A stretch of 64,000 nucleotides of DNA from Ancylomarina longa (GTDB lineage Bacteria > Bacteroidota > Bacteroidia > Bacteroidales > Marinifilaceae): contig NZ_RJJX01000016.1 in NCBI RefSeq assembly GCF_003996985.1, forward strand, positions 1 through 64,000. The letters run 5' to 3'. The notes beneath the pieces were generated by a model, which saw only the letters and a program-made list of their open reading frames with translations, did not search any database and had not been told where the DNA came from. The position numbers and the translations under genes are program-made. How positions within the stretch are numbered: the first letter of the stretch is position 1; the number at the start of each line of letters is the position of its first letter. Shown here in pieces: positions 18,029 to 27,314 of this stretch.

Positions 18029-20395
18029 ATGTCTAAGAACGATTCAAATAATCAATCACAGCAATCTATAAAAATGAACAAAAAACCATTAATAATATTC
18101 TGGTCCGTTTTTTTGATAGGAATTTTATTAGTCGTCTTCTTTTTTGCAGGAGTATCCAAAGGTACATTTGGTTTTATGCCGAGCTTTGAGGAGTTAGAAA
18201 ACCCACAAAGTAGTCTGGCAACAGAAGTATACTCTTCGGATAGTATACTTTTAGGTAAATTCTATTATCAAAATCGTTCATTTGTAAAATATGAAGAATT
18301 ATCTCCGTATTTAGTTGATGCGCTTATAGCAACCGAAGATGTTCGTTATAAAGAACATTCTGGTGTAGATATTCGTGGTTTAATGCGAGTTTTAAAAGGT
18401 CTGGCAACTGGAAATAAAAATGCAGGTGGAGGAAGTACGATATCTCAACAGTTGGCCAAAATGCTATTTCCCCGAGAACATTTTAAGAATAAGTTGGATA
18501 TTGTGTTTCGAAAATTTCGGGAATGGGTGATAGCCGTTAATCTAGAACGAAGCTATACCAAAGAAGAAATATTAACGATGTACTTCAACAAGTATGATTT
18601 CTTAAATCTTGCTGTTGGTATCAAATCTGCTGCAAATGTCTATTTTAACACAACTCCAGATTCTTTAAAAATTGAGCAGGCTGCTATGTTAGTAGGTATG
18701 GCGAAAAATTCCTCCTACTACAACCCACTTCGGAGACCTGAGCTCACCTTAGAACGAAGGAATGTAGTACTATCACAAATGGTGAAATATGATTATCTAT
18801 CAAGCCAGCAATACGATTCTCTAAAGAATACACCTCTTGGTATTGATTATCAAAAGGTCGATCACAAAAGAGGAATGGCTCCTTACTTTAGAGAGTATTT
18901 ACGAACTTCGCTTACCGCAAATAAACCACAACGAGAACACTATCCAACGTATGCATATCAACGCTTTGTTGAAGATTCATTAGAATGGGAGAATAATCCA
19001 TTTTATGGATGGTGCAACAAAAATCAAAAAGCAGACAGTACACCATACAATATTTATAAGGATGGTTTAAAAATCTATACAACACTAGATTCCCGAATGC
19101 AAAAATATGCAGAGGAAGCTGTAAGTGAACATTTAGGTCTAGATCTTCAAAAAGCTTTCGATAGAGAAAAAGAAAAACATCGCAATCCTCCATTTTCTGA
19201 CGACTTATCGAATGAAGATGTTGAACACAACATGGAATTATCGATGAAAAGAAGCGAAAGGTATCGTGTTTTGCGCAAAAAGGGATTATCTCTCGATTCC
19301 ATTCGCGAAGTATTCAAGACCCCTATCAAAATGAAAATATTTACTTGGACAGGGGAACGCGACACACTTTTCAGTCCAAATGATTCCATGCTATATTATA
19401 AGGGATTTCTTCGTGTTGGATTTATGTCGATGGTTCCTCAAACCGGTGAAGTTCGTGCTTATGTTGGTGGTCCTAATTACAAGCATTTTATGTACGACAT
19501 GGTTACGAAAGGGAAACGACAGGTTGGTTCTACCATTAAACCATTTTTATATACACTAGCCATGAAAGAGGGCTTAAGTCCTTGCGACAAAGTCCCTAAC
19601 ATTCCTCAAACATTCATTTTACCTGACGGAACTCCATGGGCTTCGAGAAATTCAACCTCTAAGAAAACTGGTGAAATGGTAACTCTAAGATGGGGTCTCG
19701 CACACTCGGTAAATAATATATCAGGCTGGGTTTTAAAACAAACAACGCCTGAATCGGTGGTAGCAATGGCTCATAAAATGGGTGTGATTAGCAGAATGGA
19801 TCCGGTGCCTTCTATCTTTCTAGGAACATCAGAAATTTCTGTTTACGAGATGGTCGGTGCTTACGGAACTTTTGCCGATAAAGGAGTTTATATAAAGCCT
19901 CGATTTATTGAAAAGATTGAAGATAGTAAAGGAAATATTATCGCTCAATCGATACCTCAAAAAAGGGAAGTTATGAGTGAAAAGACGGCCTACTTAATGA
20001 CCAACCTGTTGCAAGGAGTAGTGCAGAGAGGAACCGGAATTCGAGCAAGACTCAAATATGGATTGAACAATCCTATCGGTGGAAAGACAGGAACGACTCA
20101 GAACCACTCCGATGGTTGGTTTATGGGAGTCACTCCCGAATTGGTTTCCGGTGTCTGGGTGGGAGCAGAAGACCGAGCAATCCACTTCGAGGAAATTAGA
20201 CTGGGGCAAGGTGCGAATATGGCACTTCCTATTTGGGCTTTATATATGCAAAAAGTATATGCCGACAAGCAATTAAATATCTATCAGGGAAATTTTGAAA
20301 AACCCCGCGGCATGATTCTAAATCTTAATTGTGATGATTCTAGCGATACAAAAAACAAAGATTTAAAACAATCCGAAGAGGAAGATTTCTTTTAA
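18029..20395 (+). CDS. Class A penicillin-binding protein (PBP1a type)
   Basis: The 788-residue bifunctional peptidoglycan synthase is anchored by one N-terminal helix (about residues 20-41). The GT51 glycosyltransferase domain shows ATEDVRYKEHSGVD and GGGSTISQQLAKMLF; the transpeptidase domain shows S501-TIK (catalytic Ser), SVNN and K686-TGT. The long linker around residues 290-420 is a Bacteroidota-type insertion. It builds and cross-links cell-wall glycan in the periplasm. The gene is monocistronic; the next element on its strand is the cobalamin riboswitch. Confidence 0.93.
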   Translation: MSKNDSNNQSQQSIKMNKKPLIIFWSVFLIGILLVVFFFAGVSKGTFGFMPSFEELENPQSSLATEVYSSDSILLGKFYYQNRSFVKYEELSPYLVDALIATEDVRYKEHSGVDIRGLMRVLKGLATGNKNAGGGSTISQQLAKMLFPREHFKNKLDIVFRKFREWVIAVNLERSYTKEEILTMYFNKYDFLNLAVGIKSAANVYFNTTPDSLKIEQAAMLVGMAKNSSYYNPLRRPELTLERRNVVLSQMVKYDYLSSQQYDSLKNTPLGIDYQKVDHKRGMAPYFREYLRTSLTANKPQREHYPTYAYQRFVEDSLEWENNPFYGWCNKNQKADSTPYNIYKDGLKIYTTLDSRMQKYAEEAVSEHLGLDLQKAFDREKEKHRNPPFSDDLSNEDVEHNMELSMKRSERYRVLRKKGLSLDSIREVFKTPIKMKIFTWTGERDTLFSPNDSMLYYKGFLRVGFMSMVPQTGEVRAYVGGPNYKHFMYDMVTKGKRQVGSTIKPFLYTLAMKEGLSPCDKVPNIPQTFILPDGTPWASRNSTSKKTGEMVTLRWGLAHSVNNISGWVLKQTTPESVVAMAHKMGVISRMDPVPSIFLGTSEISVYEMVGAYGTFADKGVYIKPRFIEKIEDSKGNIIAQSIPQKREVMSEKTAYLMTNLLQGVVQRGTGIRARLKYGLNNPIGGKTGTTQNHSDGWFMGVTPELVSGVWVGAEDRAIHFEEIRLGQGANMALPIWALYMQKVYADKQLNIYQGNFEKPRGMILNLNCDDSSDTKNKDLKQSEEEDFF

Positions 20396-20414
20396 ATTAG
20401 AAGACAATATTTAA

Positions 20415-20445
20415 TTGGAAGAACCATATAAATTCTTTAAAATTG
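20415..20445 (+). promoter_or_regulatory. Promoter in front of the cobalamin riboswitch
   Basis: TTG (20415-20417), a 20-nt spacer and TAAAATTG (20438-20445, one mismatch to TAnnTTTG) fit the Bacteroidota promoter pattern. The predicted start of transcription falls just before the first aptamer stem at 20452, so the leader has its own promoter and does not depend on the upstream PBP gene. Confidence 0.55.
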
Positions 20446-20451
20446 TATCGA

Positions 20452-20629
20452 GATTCAGGTTTCCATTTTAGGGAATAATAGGGAATCCTGTTTAAAGCAG
20501 GAGCTGTCCCCGCAGCTGTAATTTCCGATTCGCATTTGTGAATCTGTGTTTTGAGCAATATTACCACTGTTCTTGATGGAATGGGAAGGTGTTTAAAACC
20601 GGAATAAGCCAGAAGACCTACCTGTAATC
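20452..20629 (+). ncRNA. Cobalamin (B12) riboswitch aptamer without an obvious target gene
   Basis: The hallmark core AGCTGTCCCCGCAGCTGTAA (20502-20521) and the B12 box AAGCCAGAAGACCTACCTG (20606-20624) are both present in the right order and spacing. The closing stem P1 pairs GATTCAGGT (20452-20460) with ACCTACCTGTAATC (20616-20629). The class binds adenosyl- or other cobalamins and in Bacteroidota usually represses btuB-type TonB receptors or B12-pathway genes. Here no such gene follows: a terminator comes about 120 bp later and then the convergent radA. The aptamer looks intact. Confidence 0.92.
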
Positions 20630-20734
20630 ATGGATTGTAGCTTTCGGGTAAGAAAAGCAGAAAGATTCAGTTTATTTCTTTCTATTCCGATGCTAGCGCA
20701 TTCGAATCGCCATATTCGAATCGAAAATTCATAG
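20630..20734 (+). CDS. Possible 34-codon peptide behind the B12 riboswitch
   Basis: An ATG directly at the 3' edge of the aptamer opens a 34-codon frame ending in TAG. The peptide has a basic start followed by a hydrophobic stretch (FSLFLSIPMLAHS) that resembles a secretion signal with a cleavage site. It could be a real short peptide, a leader peptide, or the surviving 5' end of a deleted TonB-receptor gene once controlled by the riboswitch. No Shine-Dalgarno evidence can be used in this phylum. Support is weak. Confidence 0.2.
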   Translation: MDCSFRVRKAERFSLFLSIPMLAHSNRHIRIENS

Positions 20735-20749
20735 TAACTGTTTACTGTA

Positions 20750-20783
20750 GAGGATATCCTGCCATGGGTATCCTCTTTTTTTT
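20750..20783 (+). terminator. Terminator of the orphan riboswitch transcript
   Basis: A 10-bp stem (GAGGATATCC with GGGTATCCTC, one G-U pair), a 6-nt loop and eight T. It would end the B12-controlled transcript at about 330 nt. The remaining bases to 20878 hold no recognisable feature. Confidence 0.85.
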
Positions 20784-20878
20784 GATCAGGAATACTTATT
20801 CGTGCACTTTACTATACTTCGTACCCTTTACTTTATTCTTTAGGCGTTTACTTTTCAGCATTATTCTGATAGCTAACA

Positions 20879-22246
20879 CTATTTAAATAAGATCTGAAAC
20901 ACTTGCCCAACCTTGCTTACCAGATGAACTTTGATCTTAAATTTAGATATATCCAGTCCTTTAGAATTGTTTTTGGGAATAAAAATCTGTTTGAAGCCTA
21001 GCTTTTCTGCCTCTCCAATTCGCTGATCGATTCGGTTCACTGGTCTAATTTCTCCCGACAATCCTATCTCTCCTGTAAAACAAACTTCTTTAGGGATAGC
21101 AATATCGGTACTCGATGATAGAACAGCAATAATAACAGCCAAATCAATTGCCGGATCATTCACCTTAATTCCACCGGCAATATTCAAAAAAACATCTTTT
21201 GTTGATAATCGAAATCCGGCTCGCTTTTCCAGAACTGCCAAAAGCATATTCATTCTGCGCAAATCAAATCCAGTAGAAGATCTCTGCGGGGTGCCATAAG
21301 CAGCAGAACTCACCAAAGCCTGTATCTCAATTAAAAAGGGTCGCATACCTTCTATCGAAGCAGAGATAGCTACACCACTCAAACTCTCGTCTGATTGTGA
21401 AAGTAACAATTCCGAGGGGTTAGAAACTTCGCGAAGTCCTGTATGTTGCATCTCGTAAATACCCATTTCGGCAGTTGAGCCAAAACGGTTTTTAGTGGAT
21501 CGCAATATCCGATACATATGATTTTGATCTCCTTCAAATTGAAGTACCGTATCAACCATATGCTCTAAAATCTTAGGGCCGGCCAAACTACCATCCTTCG
21601 TGATGTGACCAATAAGGATTACTGGTGTAGAGGATTCCTTTGCAAATCGCAATAACTGCGAGGTACACTCACGAATCTGAGAAACGCTTCCCGGGCCCGA
21701 ATCAATATTCTCTGTGGCCAGAGTTTGAATAGAATCGATCACTACAATATCCGGATCGGTGTTCTTTATGTGTGAAAAAATATTCTCCATTGCAGTTTCA
21801 CTCACAATCAAGCAGTTTTCGTTATCCGAATTAATTCGATTTCCCCGAAGCTTGATCTGTTGCGCACTTTCCTCGCCGGAAACATATAAAGTGGTATAAT
21901 TTTTTAAATGAAGCGCGATTTGCAAAGCCAGCGTAGATTTTCCAATTCCCGGCTCACCTCCTATCAATATTAAAGAACCTGGCACCAATCCACCTCCCAA
22001 AACCCGATTTAGCTCCAGACTTTTCGTATCATACCTTTTCTCTTCAGAGGAAGATATTTCTGATATTTTTAAAGGCTTATTCTTTGTCTTGGAACGAGAG
22101 CCAACCAAATTGGTAGATTTAGACTTTACAACAATCTCTTCGACAAAGGAATTCCATTCTCCGCAGGAGGGACATTTACCAACCCATTTAGGCGATTCTA
22201 CTCCACAATTTTGACAAAACCAGGCACTTTTTGTTTTTGCAGCCAT
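20879..22246 (-). CDS. radA: DNA repair protein RadA
   Basis: The 455-residue RadA/Sms helicase promotes branch migration of recombination intermediates. In order: N-terminal zinc finger CQNC...CPSC (residues 10-30), Walker A GGEPGIGKST near 91, Walker B VVIDSIQTL, the family-specific KNRFG motif, and a C-terminal Lon-protease-like domain with SSAAYGTPQRS...GGIKVNDPAIDLA. Length is standard. It is 11 bp upstream of nothing on its 3' side but follows the hldE-type gene by 11 bp, so the two share a transcript. Confidence 0.95.
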   Translation of the reverse strand: MAAKTKSAWFCQNCGVESPKWVGKCPSCGEWNSFVEEIVVKSKSTNLVGSRSKTKNKPLKISEISSSEEKRYDTKSLELNRVLGGGLVPGSLILIGGEPGIGKSTLALQIALHLKNYTTLYVSGEESAQQIKLRGNRINSDNENCLIVSETAMENIFSHIKNTDPDIVVIDSIQTLATENIDSGPGSVSQIRECTSQLLRFAKESSTPVILIGHITKDGSLAGPKILEHMVDTVLQFEGDQNHMYRILRSTKNRFGSTAEMGIYEMQHTGLREVSNPSELLLSQSDESLSGVAISASIEGMRPFLIEIQALVSSAAYGTPQRSSTGFDLRRMNMLLAVLEKRAGFRLSTKDVFLNIAGGIKVNDPAIDLAVIIAVLSSSTDIAIPKEVCFTGEIGLSGEIRPVNRIDQRIGEAEKLGFKQIFIPKNNSKGLDISKFKIKVHLVSKVGQVFQILFK

Positions 22247-22257
22247 ATACTTCTAAT

Positions 22258-22758
22258 TCATTTACTGGAATTGATAATTTTATCGATGATGGAAGTAGAG
22301 GAAAATCCTTCTATAAAATCAAGTGTTTTAATTTCACCACCTTTTGCTTTAACGATGTCATATCCAACAATATCCTCAGCTTTATAATCGCTTCCTTTCA
22401 CCAAAATATCAGGCTGAACAAAATTGATTAAATCATAAGGCGTTTGCTCCCCAAAGAGAATAATCATATCAACAAATCCTAAGGATGCCAAAAGCAAAGC
22501 TCGGGAATATTCATCATTAATGGGTCGGTTTGCACCCTTCAAAACCTGCACTGAAGCATCGGTATTTAAACCAATTACCATTTTTGTTCCCAAAGAGGCA
22601 GCATTTGCCAAATACTCCAGATGCCCACGATGAACGATATCGAAACAACCATTGGTGAAAACGATTTTATCCTCTCTAAAACGCCAAACTTGCAGCGCAT
22701 TAAGAGCCTTTTCCTTCTCAAAAATTATTTTATTTTTAATGATATCCAGAGGTTTCAT
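22258..22758 (-). CDS. hldE: D-glycero-beta-D-manno-heptose 1-phosphate adenylyltransferase (RfaE2/HldE C-domain type)
   Basis: A 166-residue cytidylyltransferase-fold protein that corresponds to the adenylyltransferase half of HldE, acting in ADP-heptose synthesis for LPS core. The HxGH nucleotide motif is HRGH (in FTNGCFDIVHRGHLEYL), and the C-terminal GFSSTSIIDKI motif is typical of this subfamily. The kinase domain is absent, as expected for split RfaE2 forms. Located directly upstream of radA in the same transcription unit. Confidence 0.88.
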   Translation of the reverse strand: MKPLDIIKNKIIFEKEKALNALQVWRFREDKIVFTNGCFDIVHRGHLEYLANAASLGTKMVIGLNTDASVQVLKGANRPINDEYSRALLLASLGFVDMIILFGEQTPYDLINFVQPDILVKGSDYKAEDIVGYDIVKAKGGEIKTLDFIEGFSSTSIIDKIINSSK

Positions 22759-22879
22759 TTATTATCTTTTTGTGGATGACTAAATAGATGCCTGCAAATT
22801 ATTCATTTTATTGATGAATACCAATCCCTTTATTTAGAGGATGCAGAATCATACCTTTTAAAATAATCAGACAACAAAA

Positions 22880-22903
22880 AAGGCTGCTCACAGGAACAGC
22901 CTT
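22880..22903 (-). terminator. Terminator of panC-panD
   Basis: AAGGCTG (22880-22886) pairs with CAGCCTT (22897-22903) below the panD stop; on the minus strand the stem is followed by a T run (complement of 22876-22880). Confidence 0.7.
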
Positions 22904-22924
22904 CATTAAAATATTTTAATTTCT

Positions 22925-23275
22925 TTAAATCAATTTGTTGGTTGCAGTATCCGGGAAGACCAAGTAAGGCTCCCAGCTCTTAGCTTCTTCAAATTCCATT
23001 GAGGCATAAGAAATAATAATTACCACATCACCAACAGCGCATTTCCGAGCAGCAGGACCGTTTAAACAAATCACACCAGATCCTCTTTCCCCGCGAATGA
23101 CGTAGGTTTCCAATCGTTCTCCATTGTTTACATTAACAATTTGAACTTTTTCATTTTCGATCACATTGGCCGCATCCATAAGATCTTCATCAATGGTAAC
23201 GCTACCAACATACTGCAAATCAGCATTGGTTACTGTTGCTTTATGAATCTTCGATTTACAAACTTCAATGTACAT
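22925..23275 (-). CDS. panD: Aspartate 1-decarboxylase
   Basis: PanD makes beta-alanine from aspartate for pantothenate and CoA synthesis. The 116-residue proenzyme has the self-cleavage site G24-S25 (YVGSVTID), whose Ser becomes the pyruvoyl group, plus Y58-region and the GAAAR-like [11 protein letters not shown] motif. Length is normal. It follows panC by 17 bp, so both halves of pantothenate assembly are co-expressed. Confidence 0.95.
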   Translation of the reverse strand: MYIEVCKSKIHKATVTNADLQYVGSVTIDEDLMDAANVIENEKVQIVNVNNGERLETYVIRGERGSGVICLNGPAARKCAVGDVVIIISYASMEFEEAKSWEPYLVFPDTATNKLI

Positions 23276-23292
23276 ATTATCCTCAACTAATA

Positions 23293-24132
23293 TTAAAAAG
23301 TAACATTATCAATTAGCCTCACTTTTCCCACCTGAACAGTAATACAGCCAATTTTTTCATTTGTGTCCTCCCAGCTTTCTATCGGGAGCAGCTTTGTGTC
23401 ATCCACAATCTCAAAATATTCGACCGAAAGATATGGGTTTTTATTGATTTCTTCAATAACCCAGTCCCTCAATTCAATTACGCTTAAAGCGGGCACTAAG
23501 TTACGAGCTTTAAATAAAGTTTCAGATATTTTTGATGCATTTTTTCGCTCTTCTAAAGAAAGTAAAAGATTCCTGGAACTCATTGCCAAACCATCTGTTT
23601 CTCTAATGATTGGGCAGGCTACAACACTTACACTTAAGTGAAGATCCTTCACCATCTGCTTAATAACAGCCACTTGTTGAAAATCCTTTCTTCCAAAATA
23701 AGCGTTATCCGGCTCCACCATATTAAAAAGTTTGCTTACCACCTGTGCCACTCCATTAAAATGACCAGGACGGTTTTTTCCTTCCATTACCTGATCTAAA
23801 TGCCCAAATTTAAAAACACGGGAATCGGATTCCGGATATATTTCCTCCACCTCCGGAATAAAAATAAGATCCGGTTGATAAGCTGATAACTTGTCCAAGT
23901 CTTCCGTAATAGTCCTGGGATAAGTTTTTAAATCATCAGGATTATTAAACTGTGTTGGATTCACAAAAATACTAACGACAGTAACATCATTATTTTTCAC
24001 AGATTCCTTCGTCAAAGACAAATGTCCTCGATGCAAAGCACCCATGGTAGGAACAAAGCCAATACTTTTTCCTTTAGATTTATAGCTACTGATTTTAGAC
24101 TTCAAATCAGCTACAAGCTTTACTATTTCCAT
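23293..24132 (-). CDS. panC: Pantothenate synthetase
   Basis: PanC joins pantoate and beta-alanine using ATP. The 279-residue protein shows the [13 protein letters not shown] (HxGH) nucleotide motif near residue 28, the [18 protein letters not shown] substrate loop, the [15 protein letters not shown] motif and the KMSKS-equivalent AMSSRN. First gene of panC-panD; divergent from the starch-synthase-like gene, an arrangement common in Bacteroidota. Confidence 0.95.
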   Translation of the reverse strand: MEIVKLVADLKSKISSYKSKGKSIGFVPTMGALHRGHLSLTKESVKNNDVTVVSIFVNPTQFNNPDDLKTYPRTITEDLDKLSAYQPDLIFIPEVEEIYPESDSRVFKFGHLDQVMEGKNRPGHFNGVAQVVSKLFNMVEPDNAYFGRKDFQQVAVIKQMVKDLHLSVSVVACPIIRETDGLAMSSRNLLLSLEERKNASKISETLFKARNLVPALSVIELRDWVIEEINKNPYLSVEYFEIVDDTKLLPIESWEDTNEKIGCITVQVGKVRLIDNVTF

Positions 24133-24285
24133 CTTCTTATGCTAATCATTAATAAATCCTATAGATTTTTGTTTGCGAGTGCAAATAAAATAAATAAATA
24201 AATACAAGCGAAATTATAAATGCATTTAATTGTATTGTAGGAGCTTTAACACTCTTCTGACCTCCGATTTGTTAAATATTTTTAC

Positions 24286-24293
24286 TAATTTTG
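24286..24293 (+). promoter_or_regulatory. Putative -7 element of the starch-synthase-like gene
   Basis: TAATTTTG is a full TAnnTTTG match 32 bp ahead of the ATG at 24326. A TTTG lies upstream (24268-24271) but the 14-nt spacing is short. Its position also argues that translation starts at 24326 and not at the in-frame ATG at 24230. Confidence 0.45.
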
Positions 24294-24325
24294 CGCTCAT
24301 AATCTGTATTAATATTAGCGACTAT

Positions 24326-25135
24326 ATGAAAAAGACAAAAGTATTGTTTGTTTCACAAGAAATTACCCCCTACCTTCCTGAATCCGAAATGTCTGAGATA
24401 GGCCGATATCTTCCTCAGGGAATTCAAGAACAAGGTAAAGAAATAAGAACCTTCATGCCACGATACGGTTGTATCAATGAAAGGAGAAATCAGTTACACG
24501 AGGTAATCCGTTTGTCTGGAATGAATTTAATAATTGATGACACAGATCATCCATTAATTATTAAAGTTGCATCAATTCAAGCCGCCAGAATGCAGGTGTA
24601 TTTTATCGATAACGAAGATTATTTCCATAGAAAAAAGATCTTATTGGAAGAAAATGGAGATGGCTTTGCTGATAATGATGAAAGAGCTATTTTCTTTGCA
24701 AGAGGTGTTTTGGAAACAGTAAAAAAACTTCGCTGGGCTCCCGATGTGGTACATTGTCAAGGATGGTTTACGGGTTTAGTTCCTTTATATTTGAAAAAAG
24801 CATTTAACGAGGATCCTTTATTTACAGATACAAAAGTGGTATTTTCCATTTATGATGATGAATTCCCTACACGTTTCAGTAATGAATTTAAGAGGAAATC
24901 AATTGTGGAAGGTGTGAGTGAAAAGGATGTGGAAATACTGGAAAATGCAAACTATGTTTCCTTACACAAAATTGCGATTGATCAATCTGATGCTATTATC
25001 ATGGGAAGTCCAAAAATTAATGAAGAAATAAAAGCATACGCTTTAGCTTCAGGAAAACCATTTTTGGATCACAAGAATAAAGAAGAATATATTACTGCTT
25101 ATGCTGAGTTGTATGATACACTAGTAGCAGAATAA
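24326..25135 (+). CDS. Stand-alone glycogen/starch synthase N-domain protein
   Basis: The 269-residue protein matches only the N-terminal Rossmann domain of GT5 glycogen/starch synthases: MKKTKVLFVSQEITPY at the start, LPQGIQEQGKEIRTFMPRYG, and WAPDVVHCQGWFTGLVPLYL. The usual C-terminal ADP-glucose-binding domain is absent, and the early KxGGL-type loop is not conserved (LPESEMSEIGRYLP), so normal glycogen synthesis from this protein alone is doubtful. The frame ends cleanly at a strong terminator, so this is a real short gene, as found in many Bacteroidota. The start at 24326 fits both similarity and promoter. Confidence 0.85.
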   Translation: MKKTKVLFVSQEITPYLPESEMSEIGRYLPQGIQEQGKEIRTFMPRYGCINERRNQLHEVIRLSGMNLIIDDTDHPLIIKVASIQAARMQVYFIDNEDYFHRKKILLEENGDGFADNDERAIFFARGVLETVKKLRWAPDVVHCQGWFTGLVPLYLKKAFNEDPLFTDTKVVFSIYDDEFPTRFSNEFKRKSIVEGVSEKDVEILENANYVSLHKIAIDQSDAIIMGSPKINEEIKAYALASGKPFLDHKNKEEYITAYAELYDTLVAE

Positions 25136-25155
25136 ACAAATATCATTTTATTAAG

Positions 25156-25197
25156 AAAAAAGGTGCATTAAATCAAAAGGTTGAATGCACCTTTTTT
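25156..25197 (+). terminator. Terminator of the starch-synthase-like gene
   Basis: Perfect 14-bp stem AAAAAAGGTGCATT/AATGCACCTTTTTT with a 14-nt loop, ending in T6, 20 bp below the stop. Confidence 0.85.
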
Positions 25198-25390
25198 GTA
25201 CTTCGTAAAAATAACAACGATGTTTGGCTGATTGTTCAACTTATTGTATTTTTAGAGGGAAATTTATGATAATTATATATCATCCGCAAGAAAATATCCT
25301 GTAAGGAATAATAAGACTTGTGAGTTGTTTTAATTCAATACAAATTGCGAACTGGTTTCGTGTGGTACCGAAACTGAAACATTAATATTT

Positions 25391-27226
25391 ATGTGTGGAA
25401 TAGTTGGTTACATTGGCAGTAGAGATGCATATCCAATATTAGTAAATGGTCTAAAAAGATTGGAATATCGAGGTTATGATTCAGCAGGAATAGCACTTCG
25501 TACAAATCAAACTCAGGTTTTTAAATGCAAAGGCAAGGTTCAGGATCTTGAAAATCATGTAAAAGGTAGTGATGTGTCAGGAACACTAGGGATTGGTCAC
25601 ACACGCTGGGCAACTCACGGAGAACCAAATGATGCAAATGCGCATCCTCATAGTTCAATGAATAATAAGTTTGTCATTATTCACAATGGTATCATCGAAA
25701 ATTATTCTACTCTTAAGGAGAAATTGGAGAAGCGAGGTTATACTTTCCAAAGTGATACTGACACAGAAGTATTAGCGAACCTGATCGAATACATTTATTT
25801 AAAAGGAGGAGTTTCTTCAGAGATAGCGGTTCGTTTAGCGCTTACAAAAGTAATTGGAGCCTATGGATTGGTGGTGATTTGCGAAGATGAACCAAATCAG
25901 TTGATTGCTGCCAGGAAGGGTAGTCCGCTAGTTGTTGGTGTTGGTGAGGGAGAATATTTTTTAGCATCAGATGCAACCCCAATTATTGAATATACCCAAA
26001 GTGTTATCTACCTAAACGATAATGATGTTGCAATTATTAGCAGAGATGAGTTGGTACTGAAAACGGTTCAAAATGGCAAATTAACACCTCATATTCAGCA
26101 ACTAGACTTGGACATTGAACAAATTGAAAAGGGTGGCTATGATCATTTCATGCTTAAGGAGATATTTGAGCAATCCAGTTCAATTCATGATACCATCAGA
26201 GGTAGAGTTTCCACCAAGAACAACGAAGTTTTTTTAGGCGGAATAAATGATGTGATTCCCAAATTAGTAAATGCCAGAAGAATCTTAATTATTGGTTGCG
26301 GAACTTCCTGGCATGCAGGAATGGTAGGAGAATATCTATTTGAAGAGTTCGCCAGAATTCCTGTAGAAGTAGAATATGCCTCTGAATTTCGTTATAGAAA
26401 CCCAGTAATATTTAAAGATGATATTGTACTCGCCATTAGTCAGAGTGGGGAAACCGCAGATACCTTGGCAGCAATTAAATTAGCCAAAGAAGCAGGAGCA
26501 ACGGTTTTAGGAATTTGTAATGTTGTAGGTTCCAGTATTCCGAGAGAAACACATGCCGGTGTTTACACACACGCCGGACCAGAAATTGGAGTTGCCTCCA
26601 CCAAAGCATTTACAGCGCAGGTAACAGTTCTTACCATGATGGCAATGGTAGTAGGATATAGAAAAGGTACCTTACCAAAAGAGGAGTACCACAAATTAAT
26701 TCAGGAATTTGGAAAGCTACCTGCTAAAATCAAGAAAATTTTAGAAAAGGATGCTGAAATAAAAGAATTATCAAAGCAATATGTTGATTCAACCAATGCC
26801 CTTTATTTGGGACGTGGATATTTATTCCCAGTAGCATTGGAAGGCGCTTTAAAATTAAAGGAAATCTCCTATATCCATGCAGAAGGATATCCTGCTGCTG
26901 AAATGAAACATGGTCCTATTGCACTGATAGATGAACAAATGCCTGTTTTTGTTGCAGCAACAAAAGATAAATCCTACGAGAAAATTGTTAGTAATATTCA
27001 GGAAGTAAAAGCCCGAAAAGGACATGTGATTGCTATTGTTACTGAAGGAGATTCGGTAATCAGCAAGATGGCCGACTATGTGATTGAAATTCCGGAGACA
27101 CAGGAAGCATTAGCTCCATTATTAACCGTTATTCCATTCCAGTTAATTTCCTATTACATCGCTGTTTTAAGAGGATGTAATGTGGATCAGCCAAGAAACC
27201 TGGCAAAATCAGTTACTGTAGAATAA
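25391..27226 (+). CDS. glmS: Glutamine-fructose-6-phosphate aminotransferase
   Basis: GlmS makes glucosamine-6-phosphate, the entry point to peptidoglycan and LPS amino sugars. The 611-residue protein has the N-terminal nucleophile C2 (MCGIVGYIG), the RGYDSAG and HTRWATHG glutaminase motifs, two SIS domains (GCGTSWHAG and LGRGYLFPVALEGALKLKE) and the conserved end NLAKSVTVE. Length is standard. No glmS ribozyme-like element is visible upstream. Single gene between terminators. Confidence 0.96.
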   Translation: MCGIVGYIGSRDAYPILVNGLKRLEYRGYDSAGIALRTNQTQVFKCKGKVQDLENHVKGSDVSGTLGIGHTRWATHGEPNDANAHPHSSMNNKFVIIHNGIIENYSTLKEKLEKRGYTFQSDTDTEVLANLIEYIYLKGGVSSEIAVRLALTKVIGAYGLVVICEDEPNQLIAARKGSPLVVGVGEGEYFLASDATPIIEYTQSVIYLNDNDVAIISRDELVLKTVQNGKLTPHIQQLDLDIEQIEKGGYDHFMLKEIFEQSSSIHDTIRGRVSTKNNEVFLGGINDVIPKLVNARRILIIGCGTSWHAGMVGEYLFEEFARIPVEVEYASEFRYRNPVIFKDDIVLAISQSGETADTLAAIKLAKEAGATVLGICNVVGSSIPRETHAGVYTHAGPEIGVASTKAFTAQVTVLTMMAMVVGYRKGTLPKEEYHKLIQEFGKLPAKIKKILEKDAEIKELSKQYVDSTNALYLGRGYLFPVALEGALKLKEISYIHAEGYPAAEMKHGPIALIDEQMPVFVAATKDKSYEKIVSNIQEVKARKGHVIAIVTEGDSVISKMADYVIEIPETQEALAPLLTVIPFQLISYYIAVLRGCNVDQPRNLAKSVTVE

Positions 27227-27246
27227 GACATTACCTATAAATGACA

Positions 27247-27277
27247 AAAGAGGCAAGTTTATCACTTGCCTCTTTTT
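27247..27277. terminator. Bidirectional terminator below glmS
   Basis: AAAGAGGCAAGT (27247-27258) pairs perfectly with ACTTGCCTCTTT (27264-27275), loop 5 nt, T run behind. It also lies 38 bp below the stop of the convergent coiled-coil gene and could serve both. Confidence 0.8.
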
Positions 27278-27314
27278 ATATCCCGTTGACTTCCCAACAA
27301 ATATTGAGGAATGC

